64,000 nucleotides of DNA from Alternaria dauci (lineage: Eukaryota > Ascomycota > Dothideomycetes > Pleosporales > Pleosporaceae). Shown here one piece after another: positions 42,258-52,800 of this stretch. Numbering within the stretch: position 1 is the stretch's first letter; the number at the start of each line of letters is the position of its first letter. The notes under the pieces are model-generated. The model saw nothing but the letters and a program-made list of their open reading frames with translations. It was not told where the DNA came from and searched no databases. Location of the stretch: contig NC_091273.1 of assembly GCF_042100115.1 (NCBI RefSeq), positions 744,001-808,000 of the forward strand. The letters run 5' to 3'. A program made the position numbers and the translations under genes.

Positions 42258-44057
42258 ATGGAAGTCACCCACGACAAGGCTCGAAACTCAGCACACACGA
42301 AGGCGCCGTCCACCACGGTCGTCACCGTCGCTATGACACCTCAAGCAGAGCCCAGCATTATGCCCGCTGGTCGCCAGATCCTACAGGACGGCCGACGCGC
42401 TACATCGCAACTAACCAAGGCAAAGATTTCATACCACACTAGGCTTCTTCGCGCCACCTCACGTATGGTACCCTTGGGGGTGTTTTTCATGTACCTCGGT
42501 TGCGCGATCATTACCCTCTGCACCGGACTCCTCTGCATCGGTATCTTCATGCAACCTCGACTTAACAGAGCGGTAGACGAATTCCATGTGCAGTCAACCA
42601 CCCTGCACAAAGAGCAGATACTGTACAGTCGTTTGGACAAACTTCTCTCTGAACAGCTAAGCCGTGGCTTTATGGAGACTCATGAAGACTGTCTCATTCG
42701 CGGTCTGGAGAAGGCCAATGATGAACTCTTCGGGCTTGGCTTCCAGTACTCTGACATGCGTGCGCGGATTATGGAGTGGACAATGGATAATTGTGGCAGG
42801 CTTCAGTACACGCCACAGGTAGTGACGCAGGATCCAACCCCCCAACAAGCTGTGCTCACGTATTGGGCGAACATGCGATATCGCTCCAGTCGTATACTCG
42901 AGGAAGCACTAGAAGCTGCGCGACTGAAGGCCCGTTCGATCTGGAATCGCTTCTTGGGCAGTATCTACGTCCCAAACATTCACGCCCTCGCCGAACACAT
43001 TTCTACTAGCTCGGATACTGGCGATACGCCCTCGTCAATCCAATCTCGTCCCGAAGTGCCATTTGGCTTCGCCCTACGCTGCGAGCCCTCCCAGCCATGT
43101 CGCCTCGTATACCCACCCCTTTCCTCTGTGCGACCCGACAAAGTGAGCACCACGCCCAAAGCCATTGCGAAACTTGAACGCCGGCTTAGAGAATTATCAG
43201 CCTTTGATGCCAATCTTCAAAAAGGTGTATTAGTTACACAGTACTTGGCGAAAGTCCTGATAATCATGGGCTGGATTCTCTTTGGGATACGAATTGCGTC
43301 TCTAGTCGGTGCGGCTTCGTATATGGCCGCTACTAAGAAAATTGCTAGGAAGAAAGCCCCTACGTGGCTCACTCGACTTCCTGGTCCGATGACTACAGAT
43401 GACAACTACATAGTCAAGATCCTTGGTTTCTGTCTTGCCCTGGAGTGGTTTGACTATCTCCTTGTCAAGTACTCAGAGCACCTCGTACGCAATGGATCAA
43501 TGGTTCTTTTGGGCCTCTTTTCTCTGCTTTTAAGCTCCAGCATGCTACTTCGGTTCTTCATTGCACCCAAGCCAAGGTTTCCGGATATCTACCAATTCTG
43601 TGGACTGGTCAAGGAGCTCTATCTGATCATGCAAGGCTATGAGTTACCTGCTGGAGAAGATATCGATTCAGAGCTTTCTTCTGTGGGTGTCATACATGTT
43701 GAGGCCCCTGGACCAAGGACTATCGAATGTTCTCCTACAGGTGCAGAGACGAACTCTGGATCATCCGACCACCATCAACGCAATCGATCGGTCAACCCGC
43801 ACCGTCGTTCAGTCTCTCTCCTGGCCTCACTTGCAGAGAATCTCGAGACTCAAGAAAAGGTGCTCCGAGAAGAGCTAAAGGAGGTGGAGAGACTCCAAGT
43901 CATGGAAAATGATGCGCAGTTTGGTTACGATACTGACGTCTTTACCGATACCGATTCTGAACCTGGTACTGAGGACAACGGTTTCGTCGACTTAGCCGGT
44001 GGCGTTACCCCGCAACTCACAGACGCAGAATCCGGCTGGTCTGTGGTGGATGCATAG
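42258..44057 (+). CDS. Multi-pass membrane protein, unknown family
   Basis: A single exon of 599 residues, not recognised. One strong TM lies at about 72-95, followed by a ~230-residue soluble, helix-rich segment with three to four Cys. Then come about three further TMs (roughly 325-350, 388-408, 415-435). The C-terminal 160 residues are polar: an acidic stretch, a Ser/His-rich stretch, a coiled coil (ASLAENLETQEKVLREELKE, about 535-560) and an Asp/Thr-rich end. The N-terminal 65 residues are polar without a signal peptide. The architecture suggests an organelle or plasma membrane protein with cytosolic ends. The segment between TM1 and TM2 may be extracytosolic. Confidence 0.7.
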   Translation: MEVTHDKARNSAHTKAPSTTVVTVAMTPQAEPSIMPAGRQILQDGRRATSQLTKAKISYHTRLLRATSRMVPLGVFFMYLGCAIITLCTGLLCIGIFMQPRLNRAVDEFHVQSTTLHKEQILYSRLDKLLSEQLSRGFMETHEDCLIRGLEKANDELFGLGFQYSDMRARIMEWTMDNCGRLQYTPQVVTQDPTPQQAVLTYWANMRYRSSRILEEALEAARLKARSIWNRFLGSIYVPNIHALAEHISTSSDTGDTPSSIQSRPEVPFGFALRCEPSQPCRLVYPPLSSVRPDKVSTTPKAIAKLERRLRELSAFDANLQKGVLVTQYLAKVLIIMGWILFGIRIASLVGAASYMAATKKIARKKAPTWLTRLPGPMTTDDNYIVKILGFCLALEWFDYLLVKYSEHLVRNGSMVLLGLFSLLLSSSMLLRFFIAPKPRFPDIYQFCGLVKELYLIMQGYELPAGEDIDSELSSVGVIHVEAPGPRTIECSPTGAETNSGSSDHHQRNRSVNPHRRSVSLLASLAENLETQEKVLREELKEVERLQVMENDAQFGYDTDVFTDTDSEPGTEDNGFVDLAGGVTPQLTDAESGWSVVDA

Positions 44058-44472
44058 GAATATTGTGGCGATGTGGTCTGCAATGTGATGTGGCCGTTCC
44101 ATCACTGCATGCAGCTGAAAAGATGTCCTGGCGCAATAAGGCACGTTGGTAGGAAACATGTCTATGGTGGCATATTCGGTGTGTGCATGGTATACGTACA
44201 AGGGTACACTATCACCTGCGTGTCGACGGCATGGCTCATGAATCACTTTCGGTATCTGTCGGTAGTTCGAAATGAACATGTATATTTGACTGTCTTCTCC
44301 CCTTCCCCTTTTGCGACTGCAATGCTTGGAAAGGTCGCTCTTTGCTTTGCAATCTCATTCCAGGGCCCTCCAACCACCACAGCCAGTGTAGGAAATCGCA
44401 CAATGCCAAACACCAAAGAATCAACGCTAATCCGTCAATGTGATCGTCGGCTTCCGCAACCAAACTCCCAAC
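44058..44472. other. Convergent intergenic region
   Basis: 415 bp between two convergent stop codons, to be filled by 3' untranslated regions. No gene seen. Confidence 0.5.
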
Positions 44473-46200
44473 TCAATCATCTCTGTTACTCGGAAACGGG
44501 GTATACCCTCTCTTCCTTCCACCACCACCCAACAGATGCGCAAACTCCGGCGCCACAAATCCCATATTATCCCCCCCTCCACCACCTGACGGCATCGGTC
44601 CTGTGTACTTTGTGTACCCTCCATTCCCGCCATAACCAATACGCTGACCATACGCATCAACCGTCGGCCTCCCCATCACCCCATTGAACATGGGCCTGTT
44701 ATGATTGACACCCATTCCTCTAGCTTGCATCAGGCCCCTCGATCTCATTTCCGCCTCCTCCTTATCCTTGATGTTCTGCATCCGAGCCTCCTCACATTTC
44801 CGCACATCTTCCGCATCACGATAGATCGGCCCACCAATAATCCCATTCCTGGTCAAGGGAGCGCTAATAGACGGTAGATTTGACGCACCACGAACATACC
44901 CATCCTCAATATCGCCACGGACTTCTAGACCCGTCGTTTCCCCAGTCAACATACCTGCCTCTTGCGGTAGCAGGCCCATTGGCATTCCCATTTTGGGTTT
45001 CCCGTACCAAAAGGGTTCGATGTTGAGGAGCTGGGCACGCGCTTTTTGTAGCGTTTTGTCCGTGTCGAAGCGCTCTTCCCAGGAGAGGAGGGTGAGGTCG
45101 CGGAAGGCGTGGCGGAAGGAGCGGGACGCGGCTGCGAAGTCGCTGCCGCGGGGGCAGAGCTCGCCGTTGTAAGGGAGTTCTGGGGTTGGGGTGGGTTTGG
45201 TGATGAGGGAGAGGAGGCGGGTGGCTTCGGGATGCTGGACGGTAGAGGGTAGTGTTCGTTGGTGTGAAGCGTCGTCATTTGCTGCTGCTGGTGGGACTTT
45301 GGCTGGCTTGTACTGCACAAGTGCCCAGTAGACATGCGGCTTCGTGTGGCTCTCCAATAGCCCGATGTGGTAGTTTGCCATTCCTAGGGAAGACTCACCT
45401 CCGCGTACAAGAACGATCTTGTACTCAAAGCCTGTGACGTCCTGGTAGTAATGGTAGTCCTCTTTCCAGTGTGAGATCTTAGCTTGTGATACTTTCTTGA
45501 GGGATGAACAAATAGGCTTGGAGTTCTTTGGGACTGGCTTGGTAGGAGTGACAGGCTTTGGAACAGAATAGCTTGGGGATTGGTTGGCTGGGCTTGTGAA
45601 ATCATCGATGATTTCGACGAGATCACTCCCCTGCTTCTCGCAAGCCACAGCATCATCCGCCAGCGCAGTCTCCCGCTCTGCCCTCCTACGCAAGAGGTCC
45701 TCTTTCGCAGATACGAAAGGAGTGGGTGAGGCTACCAGATTAGGCGTGGAAAAGAAGAAGCTTTTGCTCTTCCTAGGCTTCCTTGTAACGGCAGGAGATT
45801 TCTTCGACGTACCTGATCCAGTCAACTCTTTGATCTTCTCGCACCCCTTCCTGAACTTACTTCCATCTGCCATAGTACCCAGTCTTTTGAGCTCTTTCTT
45901 TGTTCTTCTCTCTTTAAGCAATACCGTCCAAGTGTATTTCTTCGCGCTCAACTTCCTCCTCCCCTGGAGAGAGTCGTCGAACCAGTCATAGCTGACTACA
46001 TGGATGCCCAAGTCGGTGGCTTGTTGAACAGCATCGGCAGGTTGCTTGTATGCTTCTTTGCTGGCGATGAGGTGGGTGACGCTCTTGGTGATCTTAGCAG
46101 AGTACTTGCCGCCGTTTCGCTCGATCCAGGTTCTCATCTGCTTAGCATCGTGGGGAAGTGTGCCAACAAGGGCAATAGTGAGATTGTCTAATACACCCAT
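44473..46200 (-). CDS. BRCT-domain protein with WGR-like region
   Basis: A single exon of 575 residues. A BRCT domain covers about residues 4-90 (LTIALVGTL, THLIASKEAYK, VVSYDWFDDS). A basic Lys/Ser-rich linker follows. A second folded segment at about 225-330 (HWKEDYHYYQDVTGFEYKIVLVRGG .. KPHVYWALVQY) resembles the WGR domain of PARP-type proteins. A helical region at about 350-440 resembles the start of a PARP regulatory domain. No PARP catalytic domain is seen. The last 70 residues are Gly/Met/Arg-rich and low complexity. BRCT and WGR modules bind phosphopeptides and DNA ends, so a role in DNA damage response is plausible but inferred. Confidence 0.75.
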   Translation of the reverse strand: MGVLDNLTIALVGTLPHDAKQMRTWIERNGGKYSAKITKSVTHLIASKEAYKQPADAVQQATDLGIHVVSYDWFDDSLQGRRKLSAKKYTWTVLLKERRTKKELKRLGTMADGSKFRKGCEKIKELTGSGTSKKSPAVTRKPRKSKSFFFSTPNLVASPTPFVSAKEDLLRRRAERETALADDAVACEKQGSDLVEIIDDFTSPANQSPSYSVPKPVTPTKPVPKNSKPICSSLKKVSQAKISHWKEDYHYYQDVTGFEYKIVLVRGGESSLGMANYHIGLLESHTKPHVYWALVQYKPAKVPPAAANDDASHQRTLPSTVQHPEATRLLSLITKPTPTPELPYNGELCPRGSDFAAASRSFRHAFRDLTLLSWEERFDTDKTLQKARAQLLNIEPFWYGKPKMGMPMGLLPQEAGMLTGETTGLEVRGDIEDGYVRGASNLPSISAPLTRNGIIGGPIYRDAEDVRKCEEARMQNIKDKEEAEMRSRGLMQARGMGVNHNRPMFNGVMGRPTVDAYGQRIGYGGNGGYTKYTGPMPSGGGGGDNMGFVAPEFAHLLGGGGRKRGYTPFPSNRDD

Positions 46201-46613
46201 TGTAGGATCAAGACAGTCACAGATGTGAGGTGTAAGAGTAACCGCATGTAAACTCAGTCGCGAATGAGAACAAGTAGTTGTGATATCCGAGTCGGGGTCC
46301 CAGACTTGGCGCGACGCAGGCTGGTTTTACCTTTTGGTGGCACAGAGCAGTCCAAGTGATATGGCATTTGCTGGGACCACGCGGGATATCATCGCGAGGT
46401 AAGAGGCACTGATCGTGGCGCCTTTGCAAACTACTGTTTGTAGGGACACAGCCTAACCTTTTTGGAACTTGAGATTTCTGGATGGTGAAAAGACTAAGAA
46501 AAGAACACACAGTATTCAATAGGATATCATGAGGCCTGCGAGTAGATTGCGTTATATTTGATAGATATCCAGCTCCAGCTTTGAAGTGGTATTTTAGACA
46601 CATGTTCTGATGC
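46201..46613. other. Intergenic between BRCT gene and trpC 3' end
   Basis: 413 bp: promoter of the BRCT gene and 3' end of trpC. No gene seen. Confidence 0.5.
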
Positions 46614-49061
46614 TTATTGCTGGTTCTTGGCTGCCTTTATGAAGGCGCGTATCTTGTCTAGACTTTGCTGTCCATCTTCTTCGACACCGCTGCTAACGTC
46701 CACAGCGTGAACGCGATCCCGGTAATCGTCGAGTCCAGCGAGCATAGACTGTACGTTGTCGGGGTTTAGCCCGCCTGCTAATATGACCTTGATCCCATCG
46801 TCTTTTGCAAACACTGCTTTTACATCGGAGAGATCTAGTTGCTGGCCTGAACCTCCCGAGCCTGCATCCAGGAGTGGTAGGGCGTGATATCCTCTTGAGC
46901 CAATTCCAAGGTTCTGTGGGTTGAAAGCTCGCAGAACAGGTACCGGAACCAGCTTTGCCCATTCTATTGGCTCCTGACCGTGGAATTGTACGACATCGAG
47001 GTCGAGCAAACGCTGCTGCTCGAGCACGTATTCCAGCGACTGATTGCGGAAGACTCCTACCAGGAGTGCACGACTGTCGTTTGATACCAACCGTGATGCG
47101 CCGTGCTCAAAGAAATCAGATGCAGCCTTTGGGTCGGCAAGCAATCCCGACTTGGAGACGGTTGGCTTTTTGGTCTTGTGTACCGTTTCCGAAATGGCAA
47201 GCGCTGTCTCTGCTGTTACTGTTCGCTTGGTTCCTGGCGCCAGTATCATACCAATGAGATCAGCTCCTGCCTCGACTGCAGCTTTTGCGGCCTCTGCACT
47301 GCGGGTTCCGCAGATCTTTACCATCGGGCCTGAGGCCGTTTGTGCCTTTTTGGTAGAGGAGCCGCCCAAGAGCTCAGCGATGAATTGAGCAGTGTCAGAT
47401 GCGCGCATTAACGCTTCACCCACCAAGACTGCACCGACTCCGCTCTTGATGTATGGTTCGACATCCTTGGGTCCAGCGATACCGCTTAGCGCGCACAAGA
47501 TTGTCTCTTTTGGAACCATGTTGATTAGTCGATTGGTGGTCTCCATGTCGACCTCGAAGTTGACAAGATTGCGGTTGTTCACACCAATGACTTGTGCGCC
47601 CAGCTTGACCGCGATTTCCGTTTCTTCTGCGTTTTGGACCTCGACAAGGGGCTCCATTCCAAGTGATCTGGAGTAGTCGTAGAGCTTCCTCAGCACCGCT
47701 TGGTCAAGCATCTTGACGATAAGCAACACGGTATCGGCACCTGCGAGTCTAGCTTCCAAAATTTGATATTCCTCGAAGATGAATTCCTTGCGCAGAACAG
47801 CAGGTCGGTTCGGCATGCCTTCCAAACTTTGGCGTACTGCTTTGAGGTCGTCGATGCTGCCCTTGAACCATTCCGGCTCCGTGAGGACGGAGATGGTGCT
47901 TGCACCGGCCTTTGCGTACAGCCTTGCTTGGGCAGGAGCGCATGCAGACAAGGAGATTATGCCTTTGGAGGGCGATGCGCGCTTGATCTCAGCCATGAGC
48001 GATAGGCGGAACGGGGATTGCCTAAGACGCTCTGGGAAGTTGATTTGAGGAGGCGCTAGGTTGAGGTCGTAGGAAGCTTGCAGGTCGCTCGGTCGCTGGG
48101 AGGGGATCTTCTTTTGTTCCGCAACAGAGGCCCTGCGGTGTTCGTAGATCTTCTCCAGTATAGATGTCTGCTTGTCCTTCTTCGCGCCATTTGTGCCGCT
48201 AGCAGCAGCCCCGACAGCCTGAGCATGTGCCTCCTTCTGTAGCCGCTCGTTCTCGGCCCAGGTGCCTCCTTGCATCTTGAGGAAGTTCCTCACCATAAGG
48301 CGACCATTCTCAGTCAAGATACTCTCTGGGTGAAACTGTACACCCTCGATAACGTATTCCTTGTGTCGCACACCCATAATGACTTCCTTCACTTCGGCGT
48401 CTTCGTTTGCGGGTATCGTGGCTGTGACCTCGAGGCAGTCAGGGAGCGTTCCGTGTGTGCCAGCGAGCGAGTGGTAGCGCGTGACGGGGACATTCTGGGG
48501 GACGCCTGCGAAGACGCCTTTGCCGTCGTGTTTGAGAGGCGATGTTTTTCCGTGCAAGACCTGGCCTGTCACGTCTACCGTTCCGCCGTAGCTATAGAAG
48601 ATGCACTGTCTGCGTCGCGTTAGTACTGCCCGGCCTGTCATGCGCTCATACACCCTCAACTCCCCTCCCCACTCTACAAAGAGAGCTGCACCAATGCCTG
48701 GGGTAATGTGCCATATGACACAAGTAACCAGGGCGACTCACTCTCCCATGCACACGCCGAAGATTGGAATCTTGCCGCTATAGTGCTTGATGGCCTCATT
48801 GCTAATGCCTGCATCGCGCTCTGGATGCCCAGGACCGGGACTAATTACCAGCTGTGTAGGGTTCTTCGCGATCAACTCCTCGACAGTAATCTCATCGTTT
48901 CGGTACACGCTCACAGTCGCGCCTTCGAAGACGAGGTACTGATAGACATTCCAGGTGAAGGAGTCGTAGTTGTCAATGAGTATAACGTTGGAAGCAGTCG
49001 GTATCGGTGGAGAAGGAGTAGGATTGCTGGGCGAGTGGTCGATCAATGCGAGGGCAGGCAT
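46614..49061 (-). CDS. trpC: Trifunctional tryptophan biosynthesis protein TrpC
   Basis: Carries the glutamine amidotransferase subunit of anthranilate synthase, indole-3-glycerol-phosphate synthase and phosphoribosylanthranilate isomerase in one chain. Exons are complement(46614..48609, 48742..49061), 771 residues. The 132-bp intron has a GTGAGT donor and a perfect TACTAAC branch point, and splits right after FGVCMGE, the amidotransferase nucleophile (Cys). Domain order: amidotransferase about 25-220 (ends with the QFHPES His/Glu), IGPS about 245-510 ([18 protein letters not shown]), PRAI about 525-771 ([16 protein letters not shown]). The length is typical for filamentous ascomycetes. A TGAGTCA site upstream suggests amino-acid-starvation control. 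The anthranilate synthase large subunit (TrpE partner) is not in the window. Confidence 0.97.
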
Positions 49062-49850
49062 TTTGAGTGGTTTTTGTCTTGCGCGAATGGCGGCTTTGAA
49101 GTCCGGTGGCTGCTATATAGCTTCGTCTGGGTACCTTCGCGGCGGTAAACCGACAGGAAGATTGTCGGCCCTTTGACGGTGAGGCAGTTGTGAGTAGATT
49201 GGGTGCCGATGAACGGAGTCTGCGCCGGGAAATGTGTGTGGGCTTTGTGACGGGAACGTGGAGAAGGAGCGAATGTGCCGGTACTGTAGGGTAGCGGGGT
49301 GAGTCAATGATGCACTATTCAGATATTGAGGATGCGGAGTTAACACGGAGGTGGCATGCATCGAGGCTTAGTGCGACAGACAGTACGTCGACGCGGATGC
49401 ATCAATATGGGCCACTGGGCAATACTCTGCGAATGAAAAGGTGTGCTTATGCTATTGGTATGAAAGAAGAGTGGTTTTCTCTACATACCCAGCTGCTGGT
49501 AGGACATCGAGACTGCGCTGGGCTGGGCTGGGGTCAGTACTACGACCTCCGGCACAAGACGAGAAGATGCACATCGCACACGGCAGAGACACAGCGGCGA
49601 TGAAGTCGTTGTTTCTGCACACACATGTGTCGCAGTGGGAAGCATGCAGGGCGGTGTTCTGCCGCGTCCGCAAAGAAAGAGCCCTTGTGATGATCCCTGC
49701 ACGTACTAGCCCGACTTTCGCGTGAGCTTTGGCTTTCGCGACTTTCGTAGACATTCACGCCAAACATTCGGCACCCCGACCCCCACGCCTGTCCAGCACC
49801 TTCATGGCCTTTGGTTAGCTGACACTGTACCCGCGCACCGCAGCGCAACC
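49062..49850. promoter_or_regulatory. Divergent promoter region, trpC / NUP188
   Basis: 789 bp between two divergent start codons. Contains the TGAGTCA element at 49300-49306. Short ORFs on both strands overlap and are not coding. Confidence 0.55.
49300..49306 (-). promoter_or_regulatory. Gcn4/CpcA-type binding site (TGAGTCA)
   Basis: A perfect palindromic TGA(G/C)TCA, 239 bp upstream of the trpC start codon. General amino-acid control factors (Gcn4, Cpc-1, CpcA) bind this element, and trp genes are classic targets. It could also act on NUP188, but that is less likely. Confidence 0.6.
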
Positions 49851-52800
49851 ATGGCCCCCATCCAATCGCCCGAGTTCGACCTGGGCAAGTGCCTCAAGGG
49901 CGAGCAGCAGCTTGTGTATGTTTACCCGCATCCAGCGCAGGACAATATCTGACAGTGACCAGCACCTGGGACATCGCCTATCGCGCCCTCTGTGACCCCG
50001 AAACCGCGTCCAAAAGCGACGTCCTACGCGCCTTCCTCACCTCCACCGACAGCAGAGACATCCTCAGCCACCCATGGAAGCCCTTTGCCGACCCGTCGTC
50101 GCAAGAGAAGAGCAAATTCGAGACCAACACAGCGCCCATCAACATCACCCCGCCCCAGACGGAGCACTACAACGTCGAGGAAATAAAGGAAGACAGTCTG
50201 TGGCTGGCCAAAGAGGCGCAAATATCAGAATATGCAGCCCTGCAGCTCGTGGTCCAAGAGTGGCAGGGCAGGCCGACTGCACAGCTGCTGAGTGGACTCA
50301 CCGAAGAGGAGGCCCTCAGCGTACAGGACGCCGCTGGAGTGGGAAACCTAGGAGCCTCGACTTTCGTCCCAAACTCGTCCATCCTGGCTTCACCGCTCGC
50401 CTCCAAGACCGCGCATCTCGATGCAAAGGACCAGCGCCGCCTGCACATTCTCGACGTCTACCACTCCACGTGCGCTTCCATCGTCCGAATAAGCCAGCTC
50501 CTCGTTTCATGGGGCTGCGCATCCAACTTGCGCAGCCAGACCATCTACGGCAACGACTACCTGAGCATTGGTGCCGGTTGGATTGAAGAGCTTGGGCAGG
50601 CCGTTGCAGCCGCGCAAGATGGTCCCACAGGCGGAAAGGCGCTGGACGAGTGCCTGAAAGCTTTTTCCAAAAGGTGCGATTCCTTGGACACGGGTTATGG
50701 CTGGAACGTCGACGATTCCATACTGGAAGCTGCTTCGGAGAAGTGGGTGGTTGCGCAAACCACAGAGATGCTGCACATTCTGCATCTCGCCCTGGTACAC
50801 GCCGACCTGGTTGCCAAGGACTTCCTCCCTGCGGCTACCATCGAAGATTGGCTCAAGGCCTTCAGCTTCCGCGGCTTTTTCCGCGAATTCCCTGCAGTCA
50901 CAACTCGCCAGGAACCTCTCATTCCAGTCATACAGCTGCTGACGTCTCTCATGTCTTTGACTATCCTAAAGGTAGACAAGATCATGGACGATCTTGAATC
51001 CGGCGACTGCAATACTTGGGCCTCTTCATCCTACATTCTCAACACTGCGGTAGTAGAGAGCATCACCACCATATTCGGAGAGGCCAAGCTGCTAGGTGCT
51101 AGCCCGGCTACACCGCCCACATTCGCCTGGGCAATCCTTACCTGGAAGCTCACGAGTCGCGCGAGCTACGAGGAACAAGAGCGTGAACGTCTACTCGAAT
51201 CATCAAATAACACCGGAAACCCAGAACCTCAGACTTCTCCACTTGAGGAAGCTGCTTTGGCCGTTGCTAGACTCGAAACCCACGAGCTCTTCGATGGCAA
51301 GATGCCTTACGAGGAGCTTGCCAATGTCAGCTCAGCAGTGGGTGTGTTGGCTATTGTCAACCAGCTGGTGCAGACCTGTTTGCCTGCATTCGGAACACCA
51401 ATCGATCAGATTTCACAAGACAGGATCCGTCTGCTATTTCTGCAACTCATTCGTGCTGCTGTTGGTAGTGATATTGTCGCGTACAGCCCGGACTTGATAA
51501 TAACGACATACACGATTCTGACCGGCGATAACTCCTTCCGCAGATGGGAAAATGGCGACGTAGCTCGCCATGCTGACCCAATTGTCGCGTATTTCCTCGA
51601 AGATGAATACGTCCTTCGGCCACTGCTGCTCAATGAAGCTCGGCTACGCTACCCCTACGAGATGACACCTTTCCTAAAATTCTGTAGTGCATTGACGCGT
51701 GGCGACAAGACGATGCAGAACGGCCTGCCTACATTCATCGAAAAGCTTGGAAACCACAATCGACTTATGCAACAACTACCGGATGGGTTCAAGGACTATG
51801 CGTTGACGCGCGAGGAGGAGAACGCCAACTGGGTCGAACTTACGGGCAATCTTCCGCTTTTCTCGTCTGGAGTATCTTCGAGCTTCCGTGGACAACGTCG
51901 ATTGCTGACCTCTGGCGCATCGACGCAGTCTGACGGATTCTCTGGAATACCTGCTGGGACAGAAGGAATCATCGTTGATGACAACGCTTCGCCTTACGTG
52001 GCGGTTTGGCATCATCAGCACTCTACATTGTCATACCTGGTCGAACTTCTCTCCACATACCCTGTAGGCAGCACCAAAGTCGAGACTGCCACACAGCAGC
52101 CTGCCCCTCGCGAAAGTGTCATCGAAATCATCGGGCTCTTCGCTGATCTGATGCATTCTTCTCTACATGCTTCTGAGGGCGTTTGTTCGACTGAGCTCCT
52201 GGAGGCGATTGGCATCGGTGCCGAGAGTAGCCAGGACACCGTCAATCTCGTGCTCGCTATTTTCGAGGAAGAGCTCCTGCACCTCTGTCAGGAGCCAAGC
52301 AATGAGGCGTGTTTAGAGCTGTTGGTCAACTGCACTCACTTCCTAGAGGCTTTGATTATTGTTCTTCCACATAGAGTATGGCCCTGGCTCGCCAGGAGTA
52401 GATTGCTCGAAGGCGACGGCAATGGTAGCTTAGCGACTATCCTCATTGGCACTGAAATGGTTCTGGGACGGTATGACTTCCTTATTGGCTGTATCCGACT
52501 CTACAAGGGTCTCATCAAAGATGCTGTCGAGCGATCAGTCTCACGCAAAGTCCCAACAAAAGCACTCAGTCGCTTCAATGCTGCTGCGCCTTCAGAAAGC
52601 GGAACCTCGGATAAGATCATGAGCACAATACTCTTCACATTCGGCCGAACTCTTGCTAGCATTTACGAGAGCTCGTTGAACTGGAAATACTCTCATCCCA
52701 ACCATCGGCCTGAGATCAACATCGCCATCTGCGAAATTTTCACGACGATTCTGAACCTTGCATACAGCGTAGACGATGAGCCGAAGCTATCTGCTAAGCT

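Noticed and set aside
44073..44687. Plus-strand ORF of 204 codons
   Set aside because: It crosses the stop-side of the BRCT gene on the other strand, and the convergent 3' ends leave no room for a promoter; composition is not protein-like.
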